A stretch of DNA of 64,000 nt, taken from Wyeomyia smithii. Taxonomy: Eukaryota > Arthropoda > Insecta > Diptera > Culicidae. The DNA is taken from assembly GCF_029784165.1 (NCBI RefSeq), contig NC_073696.1, positions 5,580,001-5,644,000 on the forward strand, written 5' to 3'. The translations under genes were made by a program, and so were the position numbers. Positions 1 through 9,693 of the stretch are shown one piece after another. The notes beneath the pieces are model-generated. The model saw only the letters and a list, made by a program, of their open reading frames with translations, made no database searches and was not told where the DNA came from. Positions within the stretch are counted from its first letter, which is position 1. Each line of letters opens with the position of its first letter.

Positions 1-110
1 GGACTTACTATCAACGCTACCAAACCGAAGTACATGGTGGCTGGCAAATAGCGTGGTAGTCTAAGGGGCGTTGGTACTGCGGTATTGATGGATGGCGATT
101 AGGGTGCTAA
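1..110 (+). pseudogene. RTE-clade LINE fragment (reverse transcriptase, after motif C)
   Basis: Translation of the first 100 bases gives INATKPKYMVAGK, a stop, then RGSLRGVG and DGD. This parallels INSAKTKYMVAGR, RGSPSEVG and DGE in the larger RTE copy at 51.5-54.5 kb. The fragment runs off the left edge of the window, so its 5' extent is unknown. It has at least two in-frame stops within about 35 codons and cannot be functional. Homology ends near position 110. Family assignment rests on the match to the longer copy in this window. Confidence 0.75.
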
Positions 111-760
111 TCACTCACTTGTATAGGAAATAGTGGCCAGAAAATTCCGAAAAAAGCCCTATACAAATTGTACACCTGTCCGAAAAAATACCCTGTGCAA
201 AATTTAAGTTCAAGCGGAACTAGAATGAAGTGGCGCAAAGCGATTGACGTTTGTCTCTTAGAAACCCGAAAAATCACTCAAGAATTTTTTTTCGATCTTC
301 GAAGTAAAAAAAAATCACAGGAGGGTTGTGTGCAAAGCCACGACCGCAAGGTTGAAGTAGAATACTTTTACACAGCTCTACTTACGACTGTACATTAACC
401 TACGGCTGGGCGAATCGGTTCGCGCCGCTTTTCGCGTTTAGCCTGGCAGAGGCCTAATGCGCACGGCCAACACAATAGAAAGGTGTTTTCACATTGAAAA
501 TTAGACACTGGAGTAAGTGTTGGCAAATGCATCAACCGCTAATACCGCCGCTATCGTACGAAATTCAGCCTGGCAGAGGCCTGAGACGTGGTGACCAACC
601 ACAGGGCAAGTGATTTGTTTAATTTGAAGGCAGCCACAGGCGCAACCCGCTGCTATCCTCTGTTACTGCTAATTGCTGATATCTGCTGTCAACTAAGTGG
701 ACGGTCCATCCAGTTCACCTTCCGACTAATGAATGTAGCTAGTTTTCCCAGAAACACTTC

Positions 761-768
761 TTTTATAG
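761..768 (-). promoter_or_regulatory. TATA box of the second promoter-like module in unit R copy 1
   Basis: The minus strand reads CTATAAAA in a GC-richer context. The module then runs to the shared phrase GGTCACCACGTCTCAGG, as does the other TATA module of this copy. Activity is not shown by sequence alone. Confidence 0.35.
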
Positions 769-1129
769 CCGAAGGGTGCTACGTAATAGGCCACGCCTTT
801 CAGTTCAGGTTTACCATTTCCTTATGTTCTTTAGACGAATTATTTCACAATTCGCATTTGGTTTTTGTATCCAGCGAATAAACACCGATGGTGCTCTCAC
901 ACACGCAACGGTTTTAACCCGTATCTTATTGCGGTTTGTAACATCAAGCGATTTCGTTTGCTCGCTGTTGCGTGTTGCATCATGTTGCAACTTGGCAGCT
1001 GGGAGACGACGAAATTCTGTTAATGCTGATTGATTGAATCGACTTCATATTAGCTCTGCATAGTCGAACTAACTGCTTTTGTGAATGCGTTCTAACAGGG
1101 CAGTTTATTATTCAATGTCGGTTATGCTG

Positions 1130-1600
1130 ATCGCAGCCTTTGCGCTGCCCCTACAGTGGGGGGTTTACTAAATAAAGTGAAAATTAGACAACTACAACAG
1201 AATTTGATTGCATCCCGCACAGAATGTCTGCTTGTGTTGATGCCAGAAAATTATTAACCTTCAATTATATTTTTATTTGCCTTGTAAAAAGCATTTTGTG
1301 GTACAAAATCGGTTACTGATTACAACTTTTGAGCTGCCCTAACACTGGGGGAATTAAGATACACGGACAACATGTACTGTGGAAGCTATTTCACATTCAG
1401 TAAATTAGACGGGTGCGACAGATTTAAATTGCTAGGATGCAACACAGAATGCTTGCTTACGTTGACAAAAATTATTAACTTTCAATGACTTGTTTATTTA
1501 CCTTGAAAAAGGCATTTTGATTTCCAAAATTGGATTTCCTGATGGCAATCTTCATGCTGCCCCAACACGGGGGGAATAATGGCTGTCTGGCGACACACGC
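1130..1600. repeat. Tandem array of about 190-225 bp units inside unit R copy 1
   Basis: Three successive units begin with GCTGCCCCTACAGTGGGG (1145), GCTGCCCTAACACTGGGG (1331) and GCTGCCCCAACACGGGG (1556). The units share ACAGAATG, GTTGA, AATTATTAAC and TTCAAT blocks. The copies are diverged, so the array is old. The element CCTTGAAAAAGGC on this strand matches GCCTTTTTCAAGG in unit R copy 2. Confidence 0.65.
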
Positions 1601-1725
1601 TAATAAAAACCGCTCTGCTCCTGAGACGTGGTGACCAACCACAGGGCTAGTGCTGCTGCTAAGGAAGGACGACTGCTGTTGTCGCTGTCTAGAACTATTA
1701 TGAGCGGCTCCGGCTGAAACAGGCT

Positions 1726-1811
1726 CTTATATAAGCCAAATAGCATGTTTTCAATTGCAAGGTATATGATCCTGTCGACCGTGCTTGGGAAGCAAGCATA
1801 TAACGACCAAT
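1726..1811 (-). promoter_or_regulatory. Pol II promoter-like block (CCAAT plus TATA) in unit R copy 1
   Basis: On the minus strand ATTGG (1807-1811) lies about 75 bp upstream of TATATAAG (1726-1735). The same arrangement is conserved in copy 2 (ATTGG 9399-9403, TATATAAG 9477-9484). Conservation of both boxes and their spacing supports a functional promoter in the ancestor. Confidence 0.5.
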
Positions 1812-2150
1812 CAGAGGTCGAATTTTTCGTTTTGACAAGGCTTTACTATTTTCAGTAGAACAATAGTGTGTATAAAATATTACAATTATCTTGTTTTGGG
1901 AAGAATCTTAGAAGATTTTCCAATCTATTGCTGCAAGAACGAAGGAAATCCATCGAATACTAACCGATTTATTAGCATTTGAAATTGGACATATTTTTCA
2001 CTTTTTTCGGTTTTAGATTTTCATTTCACATCCCTATGTAGCCGAACTTCCTGAGAGAAGTATTCTACTTCAAAATACAAAAATCCTGAATTAAAATTTC
2101 TACAAGACAAACAAACATAAGAGAAATAATTTTTCTCAGGATCCATTACA

Positions 2151-2166
2151 TGGCGACCGTAGCAAC
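2151..2166 (+). other. LTR-retrotransposon primer-binding-site-like sequence, tRNA-Arg(UCG) type
   Basis: TGGCGACCGT follows ATTACA, as expected where an LTR ends in CA and the primer-binding site begins TGG. It matches the complement of the 3' end of tRNA-Arg(UCG) (TGGCGACCGTGACAGG, from general knowledge) for the first 10 bases. No gag or pol is visible downstream. Confidence 0.45.
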
Positions 2167-2479
2167 CATCATCGATTGCAACAATGTTTAAATTTAAAAA
2201 TCAATCTTAAGAGTATATCGATAGACTTGGTAGAAAATCAAAGTAAGATGTAAGTGACCACAATAGAATGAAACTCGAATATAAAACTACAATAGAGAGG
2301 AATGTGTGGAAATCACGAGCGCAAAGTTAATGTGGAATTACTGAACAAATTTGAACAAGCTGCAATGCAACGCAAAACTAGTAGGAAAAATTGTTTGATC
2401 TTCAACATTTTATTTAATTGTTCTGAGCAGGATAGTTTGTTAGTTAATCAAGAACCGCAGAGGTTGATCGAAATTTGTT

Positions 2480-3039
2480 GCTAAGATGTGACCGTCCGCT
2501 AGTAAAATGATGTTTGAGCCGAAGGTAGACTCTCATATAGCACCCCTAGTATTCACCGGCACTGACAGGAACGGTTTGCTGCTGCTGCTAAAATTTGACC
2601 ATTCGTCGCACCGCCCATTAGTAAAAATTATTTGTTAGAGCCGACAGGAGACTCTTATGTAGACCAAAAAATGCATTCTCGGTTAATTAAGTATAATATT
2701 CTGTCGACCGTGTTGGATAAACAATTTTCAATAGTAAGAATGTTCACATGATCAAATTACAACTTTCTGCGTCAACTCAAGATGCGTAGCTAATTTTCCA
2801 ACCGATTGCTGCACTTTCGTTTAAAACGAACCGAGTAATAAGCATTTGAAATTGGATATGATCTCGTCCCCAGCACCGATTTTCATTTTACACGCTTAAG
2901 GATTCAGTTCTACCCCAACAAAAATACCGCAAAATCAATTTCAATGGAGACAGGCGCGGCGACTAATCACAACAAAGGGGAAATTGTGGTTAAAATCATT
3001 ACAAATAATTGCAGATCAATATAAAAAAACTTCACTGCA
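2480..3039 (+). mobile_element. Diverged LTR-like / unit R-related fragment
   Basis: Shares ordered blocks with unit R copy 1: TCTGTCGACCGTG, CCGATTGCTGCA, AGCATTTGAAATTGGA and TTTTCATTT. It runs to a second primer-binding-site-like sequence at 3040. The blocks around GACTCTCATATAGCACC and GACTCTTATGTAGACC (about 2530 and 2650) suggest an internal tandem duplication of the promoter region. No ORF of note. The left border is not defined. Confidence 0.45.
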
Positions 3040-3053
3040 TGACGACCGTGACA
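3040..3053 (+). other. Primer-binding-site-like sequence, tRNA-Arg(UCG) type
   Basis: TGACGACCGTGACAA differs from the tRNA-Arg(UCG) complement by one base in the first 14. It follows CACTGCA. This is the best-matching of the four such sites in the first 6.3 kb. Confidence 0.5.
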
Positions 3054-3314
3054 ATAATTTGAGAGAGAATCGGGACAAATTAGAGTTATATTGCAGTTAA
3101 ACCCAAGCCAAATTATAACATTCATATTTAAGCAGAATTTGAACACAAAAGTTAAGGATTATTACAAGAATAAAACTTAAAATTATTGCAGAAACAAAAA
3201 TAAGATGGATATGCGTAAAAATTTCGATAACACAGAACAAAAATAAAATTTACAACGGTCTTATGAGGTAACCGAATCCAGGAAAAGTAATGGTTCTTGT
3301 AAGGATTTACTACA

Positions 3315-3330
3315 TGGCGACCGTAGCAAT
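3315..3330 (+). other. Primer-binding-site-like sequence, tRNA-Arg(UCG) type
   Basis: TGGCGACCGTAGCAATTATC follows GGATTTACTACA. About 100 bases downstream of it match the bases downstream of the site at 2151 (GCAACAAT, AAGAGTATATCGATAG against AAGAGCAAATCGACAG). The two sites therefore share a leader, not just a chance 10-mer. Confidence 0.5.
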
Positions 3331-5100
3331 TATCATCAGTAGCAACAATATCGAAACTTACCCGTCAACATTAAGAGCAAATCGACAGGTTTGGCTGTTC
3401 TAGAAACAAAATTTTGACGAAAATTGAGAGATTCTTAAGGTTTAAAATCGAGCTGAGATTGAAATATCACGGTGACATTAGAACGTAACTTGAAGGTAGT
3501 GGAACGCTTCCATAGTAAAAAAACTGCTGACAACCGAACAGATCCATTGATAAATGGGTTTTGAGAAAAGCGTTTAACACTCAACATTTAAAATTTTTTC
3601 CGACTGACTTCATGTATGACATTCACGAAAGCTAATGAATAATATTTTAAGCCGTTTCTTTGACCAAATTTACGACACGCTACTAGCACAAGCGTTTAAC
3701 CTGCCAAAATTTCGCGCCGCCAACATCGCCACTGACATGGACGTCGGACGTCACACACTGACCAACAACAGAAACCAACCACCAAAACCTAAAAACAAAT
3801 GCTCATTAATCGGCCGAAAATTCAACCGGTTTCGATTCCAATACTTCTGGTTTGTCACCCGGGGGAAATTGCGTCTCCAGCCAAAATGTTGTCCTATTGG
3901 TCGCCATATAATTATATATGCCAAACGACCAGCCGAAAAGGTAATATTTGTTCAAATTATTGAAGTGCAAACTTGCGTTGGATGGCTAGTTGTGTACCAG
4001 CTGGGGATCGACTGTTTATCTCGGTTCATCATTCTATTTTGGGCCGGCCGAAATCATCACTCTTTCACGGGGCAGGCGCACGGGTATGGGGAAGCCGATA
4101 TCATCATCGCCGTCTTGTGGGTCGTCGTCACCTTTGTTGGCTGCGAACGGATGATTTTCTTTCGGTCGAGTTAACCTTCTTCCCATAAAAAATGATTACC
4201 CCCTAAAAACGGGAGTCCAGTTGCTCGCTACTGGTTGATGATGCTGACGGAATGGTAAATTGGCAAATGAAGGCGTGTACCCGGCAATATTGAGCGGATC
4301 ATTATTTTTGTGGAATGCATGATATAACGTGAATTCGGTAAAAAGATGCTCAAAAAATTCACCAAGCTACCAGCGAATAATTCAGCGTTTTCCTTAGAAT
4401 ATTTCAATTGTTCACATTCCAACAGAGAAGCTCACAAATGTACATTTCCCGATGCGGAAAACATACCAAGCGTTGAACCTGTGAATGAAAAGTTATACTG
4501 CATCTCTACTTGGCATTAAAATAGTAATGTATAACTCCTTGTTTGCGAATAGTGCATCCACTAATAGACAATGGCTCTATGTTTTTATGTATCCTAGCTT
4601 CTCGGGATATGGCATCCTTTACTCTACATGTACAGACACAGACACAGTGGAGCCCGGGTCTCCTGGGGAAAATGTGTGATTCCAAACCGAAATGTGTACA
4701 TCCGCTTTTCCGCGTCAGATAAAATTTGCCTTTACGATGTCGTGCGATAAATCTCAACTGAACTGTTTCGTAATGTTCACCCACTCTGGTGCCAGATGCT
4801 AAATCATATTACGGTTTTCCTTAATTTAGCATTCCCGTGGTGTTAAAATTTAAAGAGTGGAATAATACAATCTAATTAAATTCCATGGATTGCCAGTCTG
4901 CTCCATGCTGCACGGAAGAAATATAATCACGCACTTATAGTGTGCCATTTTGCGACGAAATTAAATTTCCGTTCCGATGAAAAATGCCAGTGATGGAGGC
5001 ATCAGATAAATTCTGTTCCTTCTCTTTCCGTTCCAACAGCAATATACCTATGCAGTTGCTAATACTCATTTCCGCATATCTGCTCTAACAAAAGTCAGTT
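3331..5100. other. No gene recognised; one 179-codon open frame of unknown meaning
   Basis: Lies between a primer-binding-site-like sequence and an LTR-end-like sequence at 5105-5146, so it may be the eroded interior of an LTR element. An open frame from 3635 to 4174 (+) reads MNNILSRFFDQIYDT at its start. It shows no gag, protease or reverse-transcriptase motif. It is rich in hydrophobic residues near its end, and coding potential is doubtful. Nothing else was recognised. Confidence 0.35.
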
Positions 5101-5104
5101 CACT

Positions 5105-5146
5105 GAGTGCCGGCTGAGGCCGGTAATGGTTTTTGTAAGGATTTAC
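5105..5146 (+). other. LTR-end-like sequence without a primer-binding site
   Basis: GGTAATGGTTTTTGTAAGG and ATTTACTACA repeat the bases before the site at 3315 with about two differences in 28. Here they are followed by CGGATGCTC instead of TGGCGACC. This is what the outer end of a 3' LTR or solo LTR would look like. The stretch is short, so chance conservation of a smaller motif is possible. Confidence 0.35.
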
Positions 5147-5227
5147 TACACGGATGCTCATTAAAAGGAAATAGTTATCGGTTTCCGTTATACTCTACTA
5201 AATTTTTTGGAAATAAATATTGAAATT

Positions 5228-5288
5228 CAGTCCGCAAATATATATTTCGACTGTGACGTACAGTCTTCCTCAGTGCTTATGTGGACTG
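5228..5288 (-). ncRNA. Hammerhead-ribozyme-like motif of a Penelope-like element
   Basis: Read on the minus strand: outer stem I CAGTCC pairs with GGACTG and inner stem I GCA pairs with TGC. The core CTGAGGA (5267-5273) fits CUGANGA. Stem II GACTGT/ACAGTC is six perfect pairs closing a 5-base loop. GAAA (5245-5248) follows, then a 3-bp stem III (ATA/TAT) and an AUU cleavage-type triplet. One extra A lies between the CUGANGA core and stem II, which departs from the textbook core. Penelope-like retroelements are known to carry minimal hammerhead motifs with very short stem III. A GIY-YIG relic on the same strand just upstream supports this reading. Self-cleavage is untested. Confidence 0.55.
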
Positions 5289-5436
5289 GTAAAGAGCAAA
5301 GCGTAAATCCTGTTTTTTTATTTGTAGTAGGTAAAAATGAAAATTTAGCACCCTTAATTGGAGTTAGGTAGGGAATTATGCGGTCGATTGTTTACCGTAC
5401 CATGTCTGGGGTTTTTGGGAAGCAGATTGAATAGCC

Positions 5437-5737
5437 ATGAGGGGTGATTACCTGCGTCTTTATTGAGAAGCGTGCATGAGTGTTGTTTATAAATTTCTAA
5501 ACTTTCAGCTACGTCTAATTTCCATAAATGCTGCTACATTGTCATATTCAAGTGTCGTTTCTTGGATGTAGATACACATATATCACACAGATCGATGGCG
5601 TCTACTGGTAGGATGGCAGACTTTCTTTTGAGCTCACGAATGTGCCTGTACCAATCTAAATATGAGGAGCATTCTCCAATGATTAAATAATTCAAGATTT
5701 GATAAGCAATTCTCCGAACATCTTGCAAACGGGACAT
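5437..5737 (-). pseudogene. Penelope-like element, C-terminal GIY-YIG endonuclease relic
   Basis: The minus strand encodes RIAYQILNYLIIGECSSYL, resembling the GIY/YIG half-motifs with the following Gly-Glu. Then comes RHIRELKRKSAILP, like the Arg/His-rich helix of this nuclease family. After one in-frame TAG (5534-5536) the same frame continues with ESLEIYKQ and LLNKDAGN, which fits the conserved Glu and the LLN-D-GN tail of Penelope-type endonucleases. The reverse transcriptase is missing, so this is a 5'-truncated copy. A ribozyme-like fold lies about 150 bp downstream. Family assignment is by motif order only. Confidence 0.6.
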
Positions 5738-5770
5738 CTCCTTCCCATTTGGAACATTTGATAAAATGAA

Positions 5771-6218
5771 ATAAAAGTGTCACCAACGGACAGACAGACC
5801 AACGTCACATGGAAACTGCTTAGAAACTCGTACAGCAACTCAAGTCACTAACAGTTTCCACACCTCCAACCGAGCAGCTGACGAGGACGAATAAGACGAC
5901 GATGTACCGGCCATTTGGAAGCAGACTCCGTTACGCTCTAATTTTTATTGCACAGCAATTTGATGTGTTTCACTTCAAATAGCTATGAAAACACGTGTGG
6001 TTATTTTCGTAACAACTTTTAGCTGATATTCGAATGAATAAATATTTAGGGAAAATTTCCCCGGTCGAAGGGTTATTCTCACAGCGCGGTTTTTCAACCT
6101 TTTCAAAACCAAACTTGTATTTTATCAAAAAATTAAATTTAAAATCATCTGTGTTTTATTAGAATAAAAGACGAATAAATTTGTGACAAATAATTTTTTT
6201 CTCCAATGATTCATTATA
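5771..6218. other. No gene recognised
   Basis: AT-rich DNA leading to a fourth primer-binding-site-like sequence. An LTR end is plausible immediately before 6219, but I could not find its start. Confidence 0.4.
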
Positions 6219-6237
6219 TGGCGACCGCAACAACAGG
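6219..6237 (+). other. Primer-binding-site-like sequence, tRNA-Arg(UCG) type
   Basis: TGGCGACCGCAACAACAGG. The first nine bases match the tRNA-Arg(UCG) complement, and the following bases are partly compatible. It follows TTCATTATA. No retroelement coding sequence follows. Confidence 0.4.
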
Positions 6238-7701
6238 TACAGGAAAATCTTAGCACCTCAAAAGACGATGTGTTCTTATGTGTGTGCCGCCGCTGCTATT
6301 TTATCCCAGTTGATATTGGGTTGTGCACACACATCGCAGCCAAGTCACGCTGTTGCTGCTGTTCCGCAGTTGGCCTTTAGTGATCACTTGAACCTCTCTC
6401 TCTCTCTCTCGTGCTCCCTCCATTAGGTATCGACAATTGAATTGCTGGTACCCCGTTGTCATGCGATCTTTTCAATGATTGATTACCAGTAATCGTAATG
6501 ATGTTCAACGGCTATTAGTGGTATGTGGAGTCAACACTGTGGTTAGGTTTGATTAGAAAATCGATATAAAACTACATGAAGCTCCCTTCGTTTCGTGCTT
6601 CATTTTGCGTGTAATTAGAGTAGGACTACATGTTGATGTCACCATGAAGCTAATAGGTCATAAACCATTGACATAAGGATGCGGTCGGATACGCTGAATA
6701 AGACTCGCACGTGACATAATTAATGGATTCGTTCCATACGTGTATGGAGAAAGCACTTAAATGTATAATGCTTGTCTGGCTCGTAGAACTTTTCTGGCTC
6801 ATAACGCCATGTGCAGCGAACGGAAACGCACTTCAACTTATAGGTTACACAATAGAGGCCCTTCACTGACGTTATCCCATATTTGGAATGTATGGTACGG
6901 AGCAGAGGCTTGCCCTACAGTGGTAAAACGTTTTAAAAATCAATAAACTTTTTTATAGCTCTTGAAACACTGGCGTTGGAATTAAAACACTGGCACTAGA
7001 AGTTGAAAATGAAATGAAACTGAACTTTACGGTAATCACCGAACGAGAAAATGAAGAAAGTTTATAACTAATTTGCTCACTGTAGCATAGCTGTACACAT
7101 ATATATTAAGCTATTGAAATTAGCAACGATTCATACACATGTTCCTCGTTGCCTTCTTCATTCAGTTCAATTTTCGGTAAAGTTATGGGTTGAATAAAAC
7201 GCACCAGGTAAGCTTGAATTTTGTAATTGTTGTAATGTTTTTTTTTTCAATTCAATCATCAACAATTCTAGAATCTTTAATAAAGTTTATCTGATAAACG
7301 TTTTTAACTTAGACCCATCAGAAAACCACCTCACGATTATCGATGTAGTGTTTGAGTTGTTTTGCTAAACTTTATTCCCGTGTTGAGTTATTCCGTCACC
7401 ACGACCTATTTTTTAATATTTTGTTAAAATAAACTAGTTACTTGAGCGGGTTCTAAGTTTCTGAATTTTGTGCATTAATTTAGTATCAAATTTTGTATTA
7501 AGTAATTTATTTATTTACTAAATTCAAAATAAATATTCATCTGACAATGATGAGTCTTGATCAATAATTAAATTAAAAAAAATATATCGTGTATTATTAA
7601 CGATTGGTATGAGTTGTACGGATAGGATTGATTTACTTTGCTCTAACCGTTATTTTACTTTTCGACATTTTTATTCGACATTTTTTATTAAATTTTTTAT
7701 T
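6238..7701. other. No gene recognised; short CT microsatellite
   Basis: Contains a short (CT)n run near 6395-6410 and AT-rich DNA with homopolymer runs. The short open frames have no recognisable domains. Confidence 0.4.
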
Positions 7702-7834
7702 AAATTGCCCGACGTTTCGGCCGTTTCTGGTGGCCTTTTTCAAGGGAAGCTGTATTTGCTAGTGATAGTTTTTATTACCAAATACAGCTTCTCTTGAAAA
7801 AGGCCATCAAAAACGGCCGAAACGTCGGCAATTT
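7702..7834. repeat. Foldback element with GACGTTTCGGCC arms
   Basis: Left arm 7702-7758 and right arm 7779-7834 are inverted copies with few mismatches, separated by about 20 bp. The arms contain GACGTTTCGGCC, GGCCTTTTTCAAG and AAGCTGTATTTG. Read outward, each arm holds GGCC...GGCC followed by GAAACGTC, reminiscent of stem II, GAAA and a GUC site of hammerhead motifs. The CUGANGA core is not intact. The element may be a relic of Penelope-type terminal repeats, which is inference. Confidence 0.7.
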
Positions 7835-7954
7835 AAACAGATTGTCGTATAATATCTTTAAAAGACTAAAAAAATATAGTCAGGTTTTTCGTAAAACATC
7901 AATAACTTGCTGCGTTGATCGGCATATTGATATTAAATAAATCATTAAACTCAT

Positions 7955-9130
7955 TAAAGTGGTTTCATATGACGCGAATCAGATCGTGGGAACCATAAAA
8001 TCGACTGCGAGGTTCCAAATAAAGAAAGTTTCTGTGACGCATTAGTATGCCACGAGCGTATAAATTGGACAGTCGATTGGAGTGCGATTTGTCGTCGAAG
8101 TTCTGATGGTTAAATACCAAGAAGTCGGCAGCGGTTTTCGTACGGTGGTAAGTTCTGTGAATTCTGCCATGGTAGAAAACGAAAAGCAAAGCGGATGAAT
8201 TTTTTCTGCACCATTTTCATTCTGTGTGACGAATTTGCATGAAAAGGACTCCATACTACAGAACTGGTTTGTAGGATTGATCTCAAGAGGGAACAAAACA
8301 GTAGTTTGAAGTATAACGAATCACGAAATTATTCAGCAATCTTGAATATAAATACAAGTTGTCGGTTAGCCTTAGCTATCATGCTGTCATATTGATTTTT
8401 AAAGTCAGTTCACGGTCCAAAATTACTCCGAGGTCTTTTATACACTCTACACGGAGAAGATGTTGATTTTCCATAGAATATGTTATTCGATTTGCGATCG
8501 CTTCGTGTTGCATTTATCTATACTGAGCGTTAAGCAGTTCATTCTACACCAAATTACGTACGGGTCCAGGTATTTCTGCAGCTCACGCAATCACGCAAAC
8601 ACTTCACTTTTTCAATCAATTTCGTATCGTCAGCATAAAACAGCCGGTAGCCTGGTGGCAGCAGAAGAGCAGCATCATTGATGAATATAGAGAAGAGTAG
8701 CGGACCCAGGTTACTACCTAGAGGAACTCCTGACATAATGGAAAAGTGTTCAGAAATAACAGATCCTGCTTTTACGCAAACTCCACGGTCTGTCAAATAT
8801 GACTTAAACCAGCCTACGGAATCCGATGTCATAACGAGCCTAAGCATTTTATCAATTAGTAGTTAGTTAGCGTTCAAGTCCAGGTAAATAGCATCAGTTT
8901 GAAAACCACAATCCATAGTTTGCACATCCGCTGCGAACTGCAATAAATTTTTAGTTACTAAATCAATGTAATGATTACATGGTTACAGCTAGCGAATAAA
9001 CGTCATTAATAATTATCTCGAACAACCGCTGAAAACCGCTGAAAGAACACCATCAGGTCCAGCGATATAGAGAAGTTCGAGGAGCTGAATTGCTAGCTAG
9101 ACTGCTTTGTTCGGGAGAGGCAACAAAATC
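7955..9130 (-). pseudogene. CR1/Jockey-like LINE, decayed ORF2 (reverse transcriptase to C-terminus)
   Basis: Minus-strand fragments in order: AGPDG; an acidic motif A (DAIYLDLNA); GWFKSYLTDRG; SGVPLGSNLGPLLF (motif B); FYADDTK (motif C, about 8650); KDLGVILDRELT; QKKFIRFAF; LPPYENRC. This order is typical of ORF2 in the CR1/Jockey group of non-LTR retrotransposons. Several frameshifts and stops separate the pieces, and part of the region before motif A appears deleted. It lies just left of unit R copy 2. The YADD catalytic box itself is preserved, but the protein is not. Confidence 0.8.
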
Positions 9131-9398
9131 ATTAATTGATGTAGAATACTTCTCTCAGGAAGTTCGGCTACGCAGGGATGTGAAATGAAAACCTAAAACT
9201 GAAAAAAGTGAAAAATATGTCCAATTTCAAATGCTAATAAATCGGCTAGTATTCGATGGATTTCCTTCGTTCTTGCAGCAATAGATTGGAAATTCTTCTA
9301 AGATTCTTCCCAAATGAAGATAATTGTAATTTTATTATTCAAACTATAGTACTATTGAAAATAGTCAAGCCTTGTGAAAACGAAAAACTCGACCTCTG

Positions 9399-9484
9399 AT
9401 TGGTCGTTGTATAATTGCTTCCCAAGCACAGTCGACAGAATCATATACCTTGCAATTTAAAATATGCTATTTGGCCTATATAAG
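9399..9484 (+). promoter_or_regulatory. Pol II promoter-like block (CCAAT plus TATA) in unit R copy 2
   Basis: ATTGG (inverse CCAAT, 9399-9403) lies about 75 bp upstream of TATATAAG (9477-9484). Then come GAGCCTGTTTCAGCC, TCATAATAGTTCTAGAC and a CAG-rich leader. Copy 1 has the same order and spacing on its minus strand. Confidence 0.5.
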
Positions 9485-9693
9485 AGCCTGTTTCAGCCGA
9501 AGCAGCTCATAATAGTTCTAGACAGCGACAACAGCAGTCATCCCTTAGCAGCAGCAGTAGCAGTGCAGTGGATACCAGTGATAGCGGATAGCGGCCACAG
9601 CTGTGGTATAGCAATGGATAGCGCACTAGTTGCAGCGGATCTCAGCATCGATAGCAGCTGGGCCAGCTGATGCAGGGGCAGCGGATACCAATG

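Larger units (their letters stand above)
315..2072 (-). mobile_element. Composite promoter-bearing repeat 'unit R', copy 1
   Basis: A non-coding repeat whose two ends recur in two other copies (9.1-12.4 kb and 55.6-56.8 kb). The left end carries AGGAGGGTTGTG, CACGACCG and TTGAAGTAGAATAC. The right end carries the complement, GTATTCTACTTCA. Read on the minus strand it has a CCAAT box and a TATA box near its start. About 470 bp of imperfect tandem repeats follow, then a second TATA-containing module (around 765). The phrase CCTGAGACGTGGTGACC occurs twice, near 577 and 1620. No coding capacity was seen. It could be an LTR-derived sequence or a non-autonomous element with short inverted ends; I cannot decide. 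The name is local to this report. Confidence 0.55.

Noticed and set aside
1640..2072. Histone gene promoter
   Set aside because: The CCAAT box, TATA box and short leader suggested a histone-type promoter, but no histone coding sequence or 3' stem-loop follows in any of the three copies.
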